A DNA stretch of 64,000 nt from Thermocatellispora tengchongensis (GTDB lineage: Bacteria > Actinomycetota > Actinomycetes > Streptosporangiales > Streptosporangiaceae), in NCBI RefSeq assembly GCF_014202315.1, contig NZ_JACHGN010000013.1, forward strand, positions 62,001 to 126,000. The letters run 5' to 3'. This document shows, in pieces, positions 18,988 through 28,124 of the stretch. How positions within the stretch are numbered: the first letter of the stretch is position 1; every line of letters begins with the position of its first letter. The translations under genes and the position numbers were made by a program. A model generated the notes under the pieces. That model was given only the letters and a program-made list of their open reading frames with translations, was not told where the DNA came from and made no database searches.

Positions 18988-20178
18988 GTGTCGGACAGGG
19001 TGGTGGTGGCCGGCGTCGGAATGATTCCGTTCGTCAAGCCGGGCACAAGCGACAGCTACGACCAGATGGGCGCAGAGGCCGCCCGCCGCGCCCTTGCCGA
19101 CGCGGGGCTCGCGTACGAGGACGTCCAACTGGCGTACGCCGGATATGTGATCGGCGATTCGACTTCTGGCCAGAAGGCGCTGTATCACCTCGGTCAGACG
19201 GGCATCCCCGTCTTCAACGTGAACAACAACTGCTCCTCGGGCTCCTCGGCGCTCTACCTGGCGCGGCAGGCTGTGGACACCGGGGTGGCCGACGTCGCCC
19301 TCGCGCTCGGCTTCGAGCAGATGCCGAAGGGTCCCCTGGAGCCCGTCTTCCAGGACCGTCCCGGAACTCTTGACGCCTTCTTCGAGAGGGTCGCCGCCGC
19401 CCGCGGCGTTCCCGACGACCGCTCCGCGGGTTCCGCCGTGTTCTTCGGTGCCGCGGGTGCGCAGTACGCAGAGGACCACGGCATGGACCCGTCGGTCTTC
19501 GCGCACATCACGGTCAAGTCCCGAAAGCATGCCGCCAACAACCCGTACGCGATCTTCCGGGCCCCGCTGACCTTCGAGGAGGTCCTGGCCTCGCCTCGGA
19601 TCTACGGGCCGCTGACCCGGTTCCAGTGCTGTCCGCCCACCTGCGGGGCCGCCGCCGCCGTCGTGGTCTCGAAGGAGTACGCGAACAGGCGCGGTCTGCG
19701 CTCGGACGTCGTCATCGCCGGCCAAGCCGTGGCGACGGACTTCCCGGACGCCTTCGACGGCGACATGAAGAAGCTGATCGGCTACGACATGACGGTCGCG
19801 GCGTCGAAGGCCGTCTATGAGCAGAGCGGCATCGGTCCGGAGGACGTCAAGGTCGTCGAGCTGCACGACTGCTTCACGACCAACGAGTTCATCACCTACG
19901 AGGCTCTGGCCCTGACGCCGGAGGGCACCGCGGAGAGGTTCGTCCTCTCCGGCGACAACACCTACGGCGGCCGGGTCGTGACCAACCCCTCGGGCGGCCT
20001 GATCTCGAAGGGCCACCCGCTGGGCGCGACAGGTCTCGCACAGTGTGCCGAGCTCGTCTGGCAGTTGCGGGGCGAGGCCGGGGGACGCCAGGTGGAGGGC
20101 GTCCAGGTGGCGTTGCAGCACAACCTCGGCCTGGGCGGAGCCTGTGTCGTGACCATGTACAAGAAGGTGGACGGCTGA
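18988..20178 (+). CDS. SCP2-type thiolase (lipid-transfer/thiolase family)
   Basis: 396 residues. The nucleophile Cys is in VNNNCSSGSSAL, the HDCF motif in ELHDCFTTNEF, and the His loop in GHPLGATG. All catalytic motifs of the SCP2-type branch are complete. It probably performs thiolytic cleavage of a 3-ketoacyl-CoA with a bulky substituent. Start GTG 18988 has AGGAG upstream. Expression is probably from the promoter with operator copy C, shared with the livK operon. A fossil SDR tail and a CoA ligase follow. Confidence 0.87.
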   Translation: MSDRVVVAGVGMIPFVKPGTSDSYDQMGAEAARRALADAGLAYEDVQLAYAGYVIGDSTSGQKALYHLGQTGIPVFNVNNNCSSGSSALYLARQAVDTGVADVALALGFEQMPKGPLEPVFQDRPGTLDAFFERVAAARGVPDDRSAGSAVFFGAAGAQYAEDHGMDPSVFAHITVKSRKHAANNPYAIFRAPLTFEEVLASPRIYGPLTRFQCCPPTCGAAAAVVVSKEYANRRGLRSDVVIAGQAVATDFPDAFDGDMKKLIGYDMTVAASKAVYEQSGIGPEDVKVVELHDCFTTNEFITYEALALTPEGTAERFVLSGDNTYGGRVVTNPSGGLISKGHPLGATGLAQCAELVWQLRGEAGGRQVEGVQVALQHNLGLGGACVVTMYKKVDG

Positions 20179-20194
20179 TGGGACGACTCGCAGG

Positions 20195-20245
20195 CTCTAT
20201 GTCTCGGGCCAGGTCATCGTGGCCGGCGGCGGCTTCGAGGGCTGA
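20195..20245 (+). pseudogene. SDR C-terminal fossil (about 16 codons)
   Basis: The frame reads LYVSGQVIVAGGGFEG followed by TGA at 20243. YVSGQ.I.VAGG is the standard end of SDR proteins such as the one at 8782 (DYVSGHVLEVAGG). No upstream part remains: the frame runs straight back into the thiolase stop region. This points to deletion of a whole SDR gene between the thiolase and the CoA ligase. Confidence 0.6.
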
Positions 20246-20310
20246 CGTCCCCGAGGGGATCGCCGTCCCTCCCCGGCAGCCCTGATCTACCCCCCGAAGG
20301 AGAACACCAG

Positions 20311-21828
20311 ATGGACGCCGCGATGGTGGAGCGGATCCTCGCCGAGAGTCCCTCCGAGCCGTTCGTACGCACCCTGCGTCGCCTGGCCGAAGCCGAGCCC
20401 GACGCTCCCGCCCTCACCTGCGGCGAGGAGTCGGTCACCCGCGGCGAGCTCGAACGGCGATCCAATCGTCTCGCGCGGACCTTCGCGGAGAAAGGTGTGG
20501 GCCTGGGCGACTTCGTCGCCATCGCGCTGCCGAACGGGATCGACTTCTTCGTCGCGTTCCTCGCCACCCTCAAGGTCGGGGGAGTGCCGATGCCCCTCTC
20601 CTACCGCCTGCCGCTCGCGGAGCGCAAGGCGATCGTCGATCTGGCCGGCCCGAAGCTGCTGGTGGGCGTGGCGGAATCGGACCACCCCGGGTTCGCGGGC
20701 CTGCCCACCGGATACCGGCCGGACGAGACGATCAGCGACGAGCCTCTCCCGGAAGTGGTGTCGCCGGCCTGGAAGGCGCCCACGTCAGGTGGCAGCACCG
20801 GACGACCCAAGATCATCGTCGCAGGGTCTCCGGCGGAGGGATCGCCGGCGCTGAACGCCCTGCTGTTCCGGAGTCGCCCGGACGACGTTCAGGTCGTGGT
20901 GGGGCCGCTCTATCACAACGGGCCTCTGGTGTTCTCCATCGGCGGACTGCTGCTCGGCCAACACCTCGTGATCATGAAGAGGTTCGACGCCGAGGAACTG
21001 CTGGGGCTGATCGAGAGGTACAGGGTCAGTTGGCTGATGCTCGTGCCCACCATGCTGCACCGCATGCACCGAGTGCTCCAGGCGGGTAAGCGCTACGACC
21101 TCTCCTCGATCCGGGTCATCTGGCACATGGCATCGAAGTGCCCGGAGTGGCTCAAGCAGGCGTGGATCGATCGCCTGGGGCCGGAGAAGATCATGGAGCT
21201 CTACGGCGGCACCGAGATGCAGGCGGTCGCCGTGATCTCCGGACAGGAGTGGCTGCGGCATCGCGGGTCCGTGGGACGCCCCGTCATCGGGCAGATGAAG
21301 ATCCTCGATGCCAACGGCGACGAGGTCCCTGCGGGCACCGTGGGCGAGATCTTCATGAAGCGGCCGGAGGGCACGCCCGCGACCTACCGCTACATAGGCG
21401 CCGAGCCCCGGGGAACCGGCGACTGGGAGACGCTCGGAGACCTCGGCTGGAAGGATGAAGACGGCTACGTCTACATCAGCGACCGCCGGATCGACATGAT
21501 CGTCAGTGGTGGCGCGAACATCTATCCGGCCGAAGTCGAAAGTGCGCTCGACGCTCATCCCAAGGTGCTTTCCACGGTGGTGGTCGGCATCCCCGATGAT
21601 GACCTCGGGCAGCGCGTACATGCGCTCGTGCAGGCGGAGGAGGGGACGACGGCGCAGGAGCTGCTGGACTTCCTGGCGGACAAGATCGTGCGCTACAAGA
21701 TCCCGCGGTCCATCGAGTTCATCGACACCCCGCTACGCGACGACGCCGGCAAGGTGCGACGCAGCCTGATGCGTGACGAAGCGATCGCGAGATTGACGAG
21801 CAACGCGACGTTGAAGAGCACCGCTTGA
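20311..21828 (+). CDS. Acyl-CoA synthetase (AMP-binding, ANL superfamily)
   Basis: 505 residues. Catalyses ATP-dependent activation of a carboxylate to its CoA thioester. The P-loop is a variant, PTSGGSTGRPKIIV in place of TSGTTGxPKG. Other motifs are ELYGGTEM, YVYISDRRIDMIVSGG and the catalytic-lysine region DDAGKVRR. The start ATG 20311 has a strong GAAGGAG upstream. Likely in one transcript with the thiolase at 18988. It resembles the synthetase at 6410 in layout (both have an RFDAEE segment), so the two may be paralogues. Confidence 0.87.
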   Translation: MDAAMVERILAESPSEPFVRTLRRLAEAEPDAPALTCGEESVTRGELERRSNRLARTFAEKGVGLGDFVAIALPNGIDFFVAFLATLKVGGVPMPLSYRLPLAERKAIVDLAGPKLLVGVAESDHPGFAGLPTGYRPDETISDEPLPEVVSPAWKAPTSGGSTGRPKIIVAGSPAEGSPALNALLFRSRPDDVQVVVGPLYHNGPLVFSIGGLLLGQHLVIMKRFDAEELLGLIERYRVSWLMLVPTMLHRMHRVLQAGKRYDLSSIRVIWHMASKCPEWLKQAWIDRLGPEKIMELYGGTEMQAVAVISGQEWLRHRGSVGRPVIGQMKILDANGDEVPAGTVGEIFMKRPEGTPATYRYIGAEPRGTGDWETLGDLGWKDEDGYVYISDRRIDMIVSGGANIYPAEVESALDAHPKVLSTVVVGIPDDDLGQRVHALVQAEEGTTAQELLDFLADKIVRYKIPRSIEFIDTPLRDDAGKVRRSLMRDEAIARLTSNATLKSTA

Positions 21829-21987
21829 GGCCATCCGGACGGGCGGATCCGCCGCGGCGCTTCTGATGGACGCCGCGCGCGAGCAGCCCTTCCGGCCCCG
21901 GGCGCCGACGATCGGCGGCGCGGCCGGGCCGGTTGACAGGCGGCGAGGTAGCAGGCGACGCCCTCCTCGATCTGCCGGCCGGCAGGC

Positions 21988-22002
21988 GGGTGGGTGGGTG
22001 GG
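21988..22002 (+). repeat. G-quadruplex motif between convergent genes
   Basis: Four GGG runs separated by single T (GGGTGGGTGGGTGGG), directly abutting the stop codon of the LLM gene on the other strand. This is the canonical form for a very stable parallel quadruplex. It lies about 160 bases after the CoA ligase stop, in its sense strand, and might help end its transcript. A BamHI-type palindrome GGCGGATCCGCC at 21842-21853 lies nearby. Confidence 0.6.
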
Positions 22003-23049
22003 TCAGACGGTGAGTTTCGCGAACTCGGTCATCTCGGCGACCGGATCCACGACCGGCTGGATGACCAGTTCGTTGACGCCCGACTTCTCCATCTCCGCGA
22101 TGCGGGCGGTGAGCTCGTCGGGGGTGCCGACGAGGCCGAGCTTGTCGACCAGTGAGGGCAGGACGAGGTCGCGATCCTCCGGGGCGATGCGGCCCAGGTA
22201 GTTGCGATACAGCACCTTGTGCCGTTCGTCGGAGGTCGCGGTGGTGCCGCGCCGGGCCAGCAGCCGCTGCACCGCGTCCTTCTCCTCCTCGGAGAGATTC
22301 GCCGCGAAGGACGGGTTGTCCGCGGCGAAGGCCAGCAGTGACAACGCGATATGTCCCATCGCGTCACGCGAGGCGTCGCCGTAGCGGTCCTCTCCCTCGG
22401 CGAGGACGTGCATCGAGGTCATCACGTAGGAGTCCGCTTCGGCCGGCCGGCCCGCGGCGCGGGCGGCGTTCCTGCGCTCCTGGGTGAACGCCGCCCAGGC
22501 ACCCGGGTCGAGCAGACCGAACGACAGCACGCCGGTCCCGCGGCGGCCGGCGATCGCGGAGGCTTTGAGACCGAACGCCGCCACCACGAACTCGATCGGG
22601 TCGGTGGTGTTGACGTAGGGGCCGATGTGCATGAACTGGACCTCGCGCACCCGGTCGCCCTCGCGGTACTGCGTCGGCCGGCCCGAGCACAGGTCCTGGA
22701 GCGCCGCCGTGAAACGTTCCAGTTCGGCCATCTTGGTCGGCAGCATGCCGAGGGTGCGCCTCGCGGTGTTGCCGGTCCCGATGCCGCAGATGACCCGGCC
22801 CGGCGCCAGCGCGTTGAGGCTGGCGAAGTGATTGGCGGCCGCGGGGGCGGACCGCAGTGCCGGTGAGGTCACCCCGACGCCGAGCTTGATGCGGCTCGTG
22901 GCCTTCGCGCACAAGGCCAGGGCGATGAACGGATCGCCGTGAAGCATCGGGGTGTCGTACACCCAGAAGCTGCTGAAGCCCAGCTCCTCGGCCTGCGCCG
23001 CGAGCTTCTCCACCCCTACGTGCGCGGTGACCACGATGCCCTTACGCAT
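22003..23049 (-). CDS. LLM-class (F420-type) oxidoreductase
   Basis: 348 residues, luciferase-like monooxygenase TIM-barrel fold. The opening MRKGIVVTAHVG, the segments EELGFSSFWVYDTPMLHGDP and LGVGVTSP, and the glycine-rich GRVICGIGTGN are typical. In actinomycetes these enzymes mostly use coenzyme F420. The C-terminal VGTPDELTARIAEMEKSGVN is the usual family end. ATG 23049 has GAGGAGG 8 bases upstream. It is divergent from the TetR gene at 23206. Its promoter carries the TetR operator over the -10. The hydride acceptor is unknown. Confidence 0.87.
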   Translation of the reverse strand: MRKGIVVTAHVGVEKLAAQAEELGFSSFWVYDTPMLHGDPFIALALCAKATSRIKLGVGVTSPALRSAPAAANHFASLNALAPGRVICGIGTGNTARRTLGMLPTKMAELERFTAALQDLCSGRPTQYREGDRVREVQFMHIGPYVNTTDPIEFVVAAFGLKASAIAGRRGTGVLSFGLLDPGAWAAFTQERRNAARAAGRPAEADSYVMTSMHVLAEGEDRYGDASRDAMGHIALSLLAFAADNPSFAANLSEEEKDAVQRLLARRGTTATSDERHKVLYRNYLGRIAPEDRDLVLPSLVDKLGLVGTPDELTARIAEMEKSGVNELVIQPVVDPVAEMTEFAKLTV

Positions 23050-23086
23050 GGCCGCGCCTCCTCGTCGAGTAGACCCAGTGCTAAAG

Positions 23087-23126
23087 TTACTAAGCGCATA
23101 ATTACTTCGCCCTGGATCTCTGTCAA
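23087..23126 (-). promoter_or_regulatory. LLM promoter with TetR operator copy 1
   Basis: On the minus strand TTGACA (23126-23121), a 16-17 base spacer and TAATTAT form a promoter. The 18-bp site TTACTAAGCGCATAATTA (23087-23104) covers the -10. It matches the near-perfect palindrome at 24040-24057 (read in the opposite sense) at 16 of 18 positions. Confidence 0.7.
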
Positions 23127-23205
23127 GGGCGCCCGGGACCGAAGGTGGGACGGTAACCGAGAATGAGGTTGATGAACAGGCAACCGGTCGTGAGGGGGGC
23201 GGGCC

Positions 23206-23868
23206 ATGGCCGCCAGGCGGGCTAGACCGCGGCCGCAGGCGTCGGCGCTGGTGGACGACGAGACCGATGAGGAGTTCTGGGGCTCGGAGTACCCGCCCGT
23301 CGCGCGGAGCCTGCTGACCTCGGCGGTGGCGTGCTTCGCCGAGAAGGGGTTCGAGGCCACCACGACGCGCGACATCGGCACCGGCGCGGGGTTGAGCACG
23401 GCGGCGCTGTACGTGCACTTCCCCTCCAAGGAGGAGGCGCTGTTCGCGATCATGCGCATCGGGCACCAGCGCGCGCTGGAGGCGCTGGGCCCTCAGGCGG
23501 CGCGCGACGGCGCGGACCGCGACCCGGTCACCGCGATGGCCGACCTCGTCCGCGGCCTGGTCGGCTGGCACGCCCGCCATCACACCGTGGCGCGCGTGTG
23601 CCAGTTCGAGCTGACCGCCCTGACGCCGGAGCACTACCGGCAGATCATCGCGGTGCGCAAAGGCATCACCGACGTGTTCCGGTTCGCGGTGTCACGGGGC
23701 GTCGCCGCCGGCGTGTTCGACGTCGACGACGTCAACCGGGTCGTCCGGGCCATCTTGTCGCTCGGCGTCGATCTCGTGCGCTGGTACCGGCTCGACGGCG
23801 CCGACTCGCCCGACAAACTCGCCGAGGTCTACGCGGGGCTCGCCCTGCGCATGCTCGGCGTGCGATAG
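23206..23868 (+). CDS. TetR-family repressor
   Basis: 220 residues. The HTH at about residues 40-85 (AVACFAEKGFEATTTRDIG, ALYVHFPSKEEALFAIM) is followed by a helical ligand domain. The start ATG 23206 has GAGGGG upstream. It is transcribed away from the LLM gene. Copies of one palindrome overlap the -10 of the LLM promoter and of the promoter of the SMP-30 gene just downstream, so this protein very probably represses both. The inducer is unknown, and is plausibly an acyl-CoA of the pathway. Confidence 0.87.
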   Translation: MAARRARPRPQASALVDDETDEEFWGSEYPPVARSLLTSAVACFAEKGFEATTTRDIGTGAGLSTAALYVHFPSKEEALFAIMRIGHQRALEALGPQAARDGADRDPVTAMADLVRGLVGWHARHHTVARVCQFELTALTPEHYRQIIAVRKGITDVFRFAVSRGVAAGVFDVDDVNRVVRAILSLGVDLVRWYRLDGADSPDKLAEVYAGLALRMLGVR

Positions 23869-24186
23869 CCCCGCCTTCCCTCGGCGCCACTCCGCCCCCG
23901 GCGGCCGCCAGGCGCCGGGCGACTCCGGCTGCGCCCGGTGCCGCCCGGCGCCTTTTCGCGCCCTGCCCCCTGCGGCGGTTCGCGTGGGCAGGGCGGGGAC
24001 GAACACCCGACGCCCCCATTGACATCGCCTGCCCGCTAGTTACTATGCGCTTAGTAAGTTGCGATGCGGGTTCACGAGGCGGGAACCTCGCCGGGGCGTG
24101 TGGCGTCACCGGCCGGCGCGACAGGGTTCACCCCGAGGGCTCACGCGCAACGTCCGCGCCGCGCAACCGTCCAGTGGAGGGCGAAG
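23869..24186 (+). other. Intergenic region with promoter, no gene
   Basis: The first 130 bases are GC-rich with no recognisable element. The promoter and operator copy 2 lie at 24019-24057, and a leader of about 130 bases precedes ATG 24187. Confidence 0.6.
24019..24057 (+). promoter_or_regulatory. Promoter with TetR operator copy 2
   Basis: TTGACA (24019-24024), a 16-base spacer and TACTAT (24041-24046) form a strong promoter. TTACTATGCGCTTAGTAA (24040-24057) is palindromic at 16 of 18 positions, with perfect 6-base arms, and overlaps the -10. It drives the SMP-30 gene and perhaps the whole 24187-30543 block. Confidence 0.75.
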
Positions 24187-25080
24187 ATGAGTCGCGACAT
24201 CACCACCGTCTTGACCGGGTTCTCGTACACCGAGGGGCCGCGCTGGCACCAGGGGCGGCTGTGGTTCTCCGACATGTACACCCATCAGGTGCTGTCGGCG
24301 GCGGAGGATGGCCGCGAGCTGCGCGTCGAGGCCGAGGTCGCCGGGCAGCCGTCCGGGCTCGGCTGGCTTCCCGACGGGCGCCTGCTGATCGTCTCGATGC
24401 GCGACCGGAAGCTGCTGCGCCGCGAGGCCGACGGCACGCTGGCGACCCATGCCGACCTGTGGGACAAGGCGGGCGGCCATCTCAACGACATGGTCGTCGA
24501 TCGCCATGGGCGCGCCTTCGTCGGTGACTTCGGCTTCGACCTCATGGGAGGGGAGCCGCTGAAGCCCACCGGTCTCCTGCGGGTCGATCCCGACGGAACC
24601 GTCACCGAGGCGGCGGGGGAGCTGTGGTTCCCCAACGGCAGCGTCATCACCGACGACCAGGTCCTGCTGGTCAACGAGACCTTTGGGAACCGGATCACGG
24701 CCTTCGACATCGGCGACGACGGCACGCTCGCTCATCGGCGCGAGTGGGCGAGGTTCGGTGACCTGCCCACCGAGACCGAGATCCCGAAGGTGCTCGGTCA
24801 GCTCGCCGTCGCCGGCGACGGGGCCGCCCTGGACGCCGAGGGCGCGCTGTGGGTCGCCGACGCCGTGGGCGGTCGCGTCGTCCGCCTGCGCGAGGGCGGT
24901 GAGATCCTCGACGAGATCACGCCGGGCACCGCGGTCTTCGCCTGCGCGCTCGGCGGCGAGGACGGCCGCACGCTGTTCGTCTGCGCGGCACCGGATTTCC
25001 ACGAAGAGGCACGCAAGAACGCCCGCGAGGCCACCATTCTGGCGGTCCGGGTGGAGGTGCCCGCGCGTGGAACCGCGTAG
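24187..25080 (+). CDS. SMP-30/gluconolactonase-like beta-propeller hydrolase
   Basis: 297 residues, six-bladed propeller of the SMP-30/LRE family, usually a metal-dependent lactonase. Family motifs are FSYTEGPRWHQGRLWFSDM (metal-ligand Glu), GHLNDMVVDRHGRAFVGD (Asn/Asp ligands), LWFPNGSVIT and LWVADA. ATG 24187 is chosen because GGAGGG lies just upstream; the frame is open further upstream but through the promoter. First gene after operator copy 2. In this setting it may open a lactone formed by a Baeyer-Villiger or ring-oxidation step. Confidence 0.85.
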   Translation: MSRDITTVLTGFSYTEGPRWHQGRLWFSDMYTHQVLSAAEDGRELRVEAEVAGQPSGLGWLPDGRLLIVSMRDRKLLRREADGTLATHADLWDKAGGHLNDMVVDRHGRAFVGDFGFDLMGGEPLKPTGLLRVDPDGTVTEAAGELWFPNGSVITDDQVLLVNETFGNRITAFDIGDDGTLAHRREWARFGDLPTETEIPKVLGQLAVAGDGAALDAEGALWVADAVGGRVVRLREGGEILDEITPGTAVFACALGGEDGRTLFVCAAPDFHEEARKNAREATILAVRVEVPARGTA

Positions 25081-25207
25081 ACCGCTCGGTACCACGCCTC
25101 GCGAGGGGGCCGCACGTCACGCCCCGGGCACCCGATCCGCCGCGCTCCGGCGCGCGGGAGCACCGGTCGCATCCCTCCTCCGAGCCGGCGATTTGTGAAG
25201 GGTTTTC

Positions 25208-26382
25208 GTGAGCACGAGAGAAGCAGTGATCGTCGATGCCGTCCGAACCCCCGTGGGCAGGCGCAACGGCGTCCTGGCGGCATGGCACCCCACCGACCTG
25301 CTGGCGCACACGCTGCGCACCCTCGTCGCCCGCAGCGGCGTGGACCCCGCGCGGATCGCCGACGTCATCACCGGCTGCGTCCTGCAGCACGGAGAGCAGG
25401 CCGGAAACGTCAGCCGCTGGGCGGCCCTCGGCGCCGGGCTCCCCGAGCGGGTGGCGGCCACCACCATCGACCGCCAGTGCGGCTCGGGTCAGCAGGCGGT
25501 GCACTTCGCCGCCCAGGCCGTCCGCAGCGGCGAGTACGACTTCGCCATCGGCTGCGGCGTCGAATCCATGTCCCGGGTCGATCTCGGCCCCCTGTTCAAT
25601 CCCGCCGGCGGCTTGGGCCCCTGGTACGGCCGGCGCGCGCTGGCCCGTTACGACGGCAACCTCCGCGCCCAGGGCCCGTCGGCGGAGCTGGTGGCCCGGC
25701 GCTGGGGCCTGACCCGCGGCGAACTCGACGACTACAGCGCCGAAAGCCACGGCCGCGCCCACGCCGCGACCGTGGCGGGCGCGTTCGCCCGCCAGCTCGT
25801 CCCGATCACCCCCGATGGCGGCGAGGACGCCTCCGGGCTGATCACCCGCGACGAGGCATCCGCTCCGCCGTCGATCCGGCGAAGATGGCCGCCCTGAAGC
25901 CGGTGTTCGCCGAGGACGGCTTGATCACCGCCGGAAACGCCTCGCAGATCAGCGACGGCGCCGCCGCCGTCCTGGTGGCCGAACGCGGCGCCGCCGAAGC
26001 GGCGGGCCTGCGGCCCAAAGCGGTGATCCGCGCGATGGCGGTCGCGGCCGACGACCCGATCCTGCAGTTCACCGCCATCCTGCCCGCCGCCCGCAAGGCG
26101 CTCGGCCAGGCGGGGCTGTCGATCGGCGACATCGACCGCATCGAGGTCAACGAGGCGTTCGCCCCCATACCGCTGATCTTCGCCAAGGAGTTCGGGGTCG
26201 GCGCCGACAGGCTCAACGTCAACGGTGGCTCGATCGCCATCGGCCACCCGCTCGGATCGACCGGCGCGCGCCTGCTGACCGACCTGGTGTACGAACTCGG
26301 CCGCACGCAGGCGCGGTACGGGCTGGTCGTCGTCTGCGAAGGCGGCGGGATGGCCAACGCCACCGTCATCGAACGCCTCTGA
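25208..26382 (+). pseudogene. Classical thiolase with single-base frameshift
   Basis: A complete acetyl-CoA acyltransferase in two frames. The first part (25208 to about 25855) has VIVDAVRTPVGRRNGVL and the nucleophile Cys motif DRQCGSGQQAV. The second part (to 26382) has NASQISDGAAAV, VNEAFAP, GHPLGSTGARL and CEGGGMANATV. The shift is at GACGAGGCATC (about 25851-25861): one extra G would restore RDEGIRSAVDPAKMAAL, the expected family sequence. Everything else is intact. The shift is either a recent inactivating deletion in a G-run or a sequencing error. It belongs to the catabolic operon with the following ligase and dehydrogenase. Confidence 0.85.
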
Positions 26383-26396
26383 CCAGGGACACCGCC

Positions 26397-26450
26397 ATGG
26401 AGTTCATCGACCGTACCTATGGTGCCGCGGTGACGGGAGATCCGGCATGA
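26397..26450 (+). CDS. 17-codon leader ORF coupled to acyl-CoA synthetase
   Basis: ATG 26397 opens a 17-residue frame (MEFIDRTYGAAVTGDPA) whose TGA overlaps the ATG of the synthetase (ATGA at 26447). It could be a coupling leader, or the start of a lost gene. No family recognised. Confidence 0.3.
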   Translation: MEFIDRTYGAAVTGDPA

Positions 26451-28123
26451 CACGACAGATCGTCCGCGGCCACCCCTCGACGATGGGTGACGACTACCAG
26501 CTCAACACCACCACCCTCATCCGCCACGCCGCCCGTACCCACGGGGACCAGCAGATCGTCTACCGGCTCCCGGACGGCGGCTGGGAGCGCTACGGCTACG
26601 CCGACTGTTACGAGCGCGTCTGCCGGGCCGCCGACGCCCTGCGCGCGCTGGGGGTGTCGCCCGGTGACCGCGTCGGCGTCCTGGACTGGAACGGCCGCCG
26701 CCACTTCGAGCTGTACTGGGCGATACCGGGTCTGGCGGCGGTGATGCTGCAGATGAACCTGCGGCTGGCCGCGGAGGACATCGCCTGGGTCGTCGGCCAC
26801 AGCGGCGCCTCGCTCATCGCGGTCGATGAGTCGCTGCTGCCGCTGGCCGAATCCATCGCATCACGGGTCAGCGGCGTCAAGGGCTGGATCGTGCTGACCG
26901 ACCGGCCGCTGGATCGGATCGAGACCACGCTGCGGCCCGTCCACCACTACGAGGACCTGCTCGCCGCCGCGACGCCGGTCGCCGACTGGCCCGTCGTCGA
27001 CGAGCGCTCGGCCTACAGCGCCTGCTACACCACCGGCACGACCGGCCGTCCGAAGGGCGTCTACTACTCCCACCGGGCGATCTATCTGCACGCGATGGCC
27101 GAGGCCGCCGCCCTGGGCATGACGCTCGATGACTGCACGATGCTCATCACGCCCATGTTCCACGCCCAGTGCTGGGGCCTGCCGCAGGCGGCGACCCTCA
27201 CCGGCGGCAAGCTGGTGCTCCCGGGCCGCTACGTCGCCGAGGACACCGGCCCGCTGATCACCGCGATGATGGACGAGGGGGTCACCATCGCCAACGGCGC
27301 GCCGGTGATCTTCCAGCCGATGCTCGACCACATCCGCGCGCACGGCCTGCGTCCGGATTTCAGCCGGACCCGGCTGCTGGCCGGTTCCGCCGAGCCACCG
27401 CTCACGCTGATGCGGGGATTCCACGAGGCCACCGGAGCCGACGTCATCCACGGCTACGGCGCGACCGAGACGACGCCGTTGATCGCGGTGAACCGGTGGA
27501 AGCGGAGCCTGAAAAGCGACCTCGACCCCGAGGAACTGTGGGACCTGCGGCGCAAACAGGGGCTGCCGCTCACCGGCGTCGACGTCGTGCTGCGGGACCA
27601 GGACGGCCGCGATCAGCCGCACGACGGCGTCAGCGTCGGCGAGGTCTGCGTGCGCGGCCCCTGGATCACCGCCCGCTACCACGATCTGCCCGACTCGGAC
27701 GACCGGTTCACCGCCGACGGCTACTGGCGCAGCGGCGACGCCGGAACCATCGACGAACACGGCTACCTCAAGCTGACCGACCGGATGAAGGACGTCATCA
27801 AGAGCGGCGGCGAATGGATCTCCTCGATCGACCTGGAGAACGCCATCGTGGCCCACCCCGCCGTCGCCGAGGCCGCGGTCGTCGGCGTGCCCCACCCCAG
27901 ATGGCAGGAACGCCCGGTCGCGCTGGTGGTGACCGAACCCGGCCGGACGCTCAGCGAGCAGGAGGTGCGCGACCATCTCGCCCCGCGCTTCGCCTCCTGG
28001 CAGCTTCCGGAGTCGGTGCTGTTCGTCGAGGAGATCGCCCGCACCAGCGTCGGCAAGATCGACAAGAGGCGGCTGCGCGCCCAGTACCGAGACCACTACA
28101 TCTCCGGAAGCGGAGATGCCTGA
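26447..28123 (+). CDS. Long-chain-type acyl-CoA synthetase
   Basis: 558 residues, ANL superfamily. Motifs are the P-loop YTTGTTGRPKG, HGYGATETTP, the hinge LTDRMKDVIKSGGEWIS and the catalytic-lysine end TSVGKIDKRRLRAQ. The N-terminal region (LNTTTLIRHAARTHGDQQIVYR) matches fatty-acid/medium-chain ligases of actinomycetes. Lies between the frameshifted thiolase and the acyl-CoA dehydrogenase, and probably provides the CoA thioester for that dehydrogenase. Confidence 0.88.
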   Translation: MTRQIVRGHPSTMGDDYQLNTTTLIRHAARTHGDQQIVYRLPDGGWERYGYADCYERVCRAADALRALGVSPGDRVGVLDWNGRRHFELYWAIPGLAAVMLQMNLRLAAEDIAWVVGHSGASLIAVDESLLPLAESIASRVSGVKGWIVLTDRPLDRIETTLRPVHHYEDLLAAATPVADWPVVDERSAYSACYTTGTTGRPKGVYYSHRAIYLHAMAEAAALGMTLDDCTMLITPMFHAQCWGLPQAATLTGGKLVLPGRYVAEDTGPLITAMMDEGVTIANGAPVIFQPMLDHIRAHGLRPDFSRTRLLAGSAEPPLTLMRGFHEATGADVIHGYGATETTPLIAVNRWKRSLKSDLDPEELWDLRRKQGLPLTGVDVVLRDQDGRDQPHDGVSVGEVCVRGPWITARYHDLPDSDDRFTADGYWRSGDAGTIDEHGYLKLTDRMKDVIKSGGEWISSIDLENAIVAHPAVAEAAVVGVPHPRWQERPVALVVTEPGRTLSEQEVRDHLAPRFASWQLPESVLFVEEIARTSVGKIDKRRLRAQYRDHYISGSGDA

Positions 28124-28124
28124 C

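Noticed and set aside
15955-20245. One SDR gene split by insertion of the 16.2-20.2 kb segment
   Set aside because: The N-terminal fragment belongs to the 17-beta-HSD4-like subfamily, while the C-terminal fossil has a different SDR ending, and no terminal repeats mark an inserted element.
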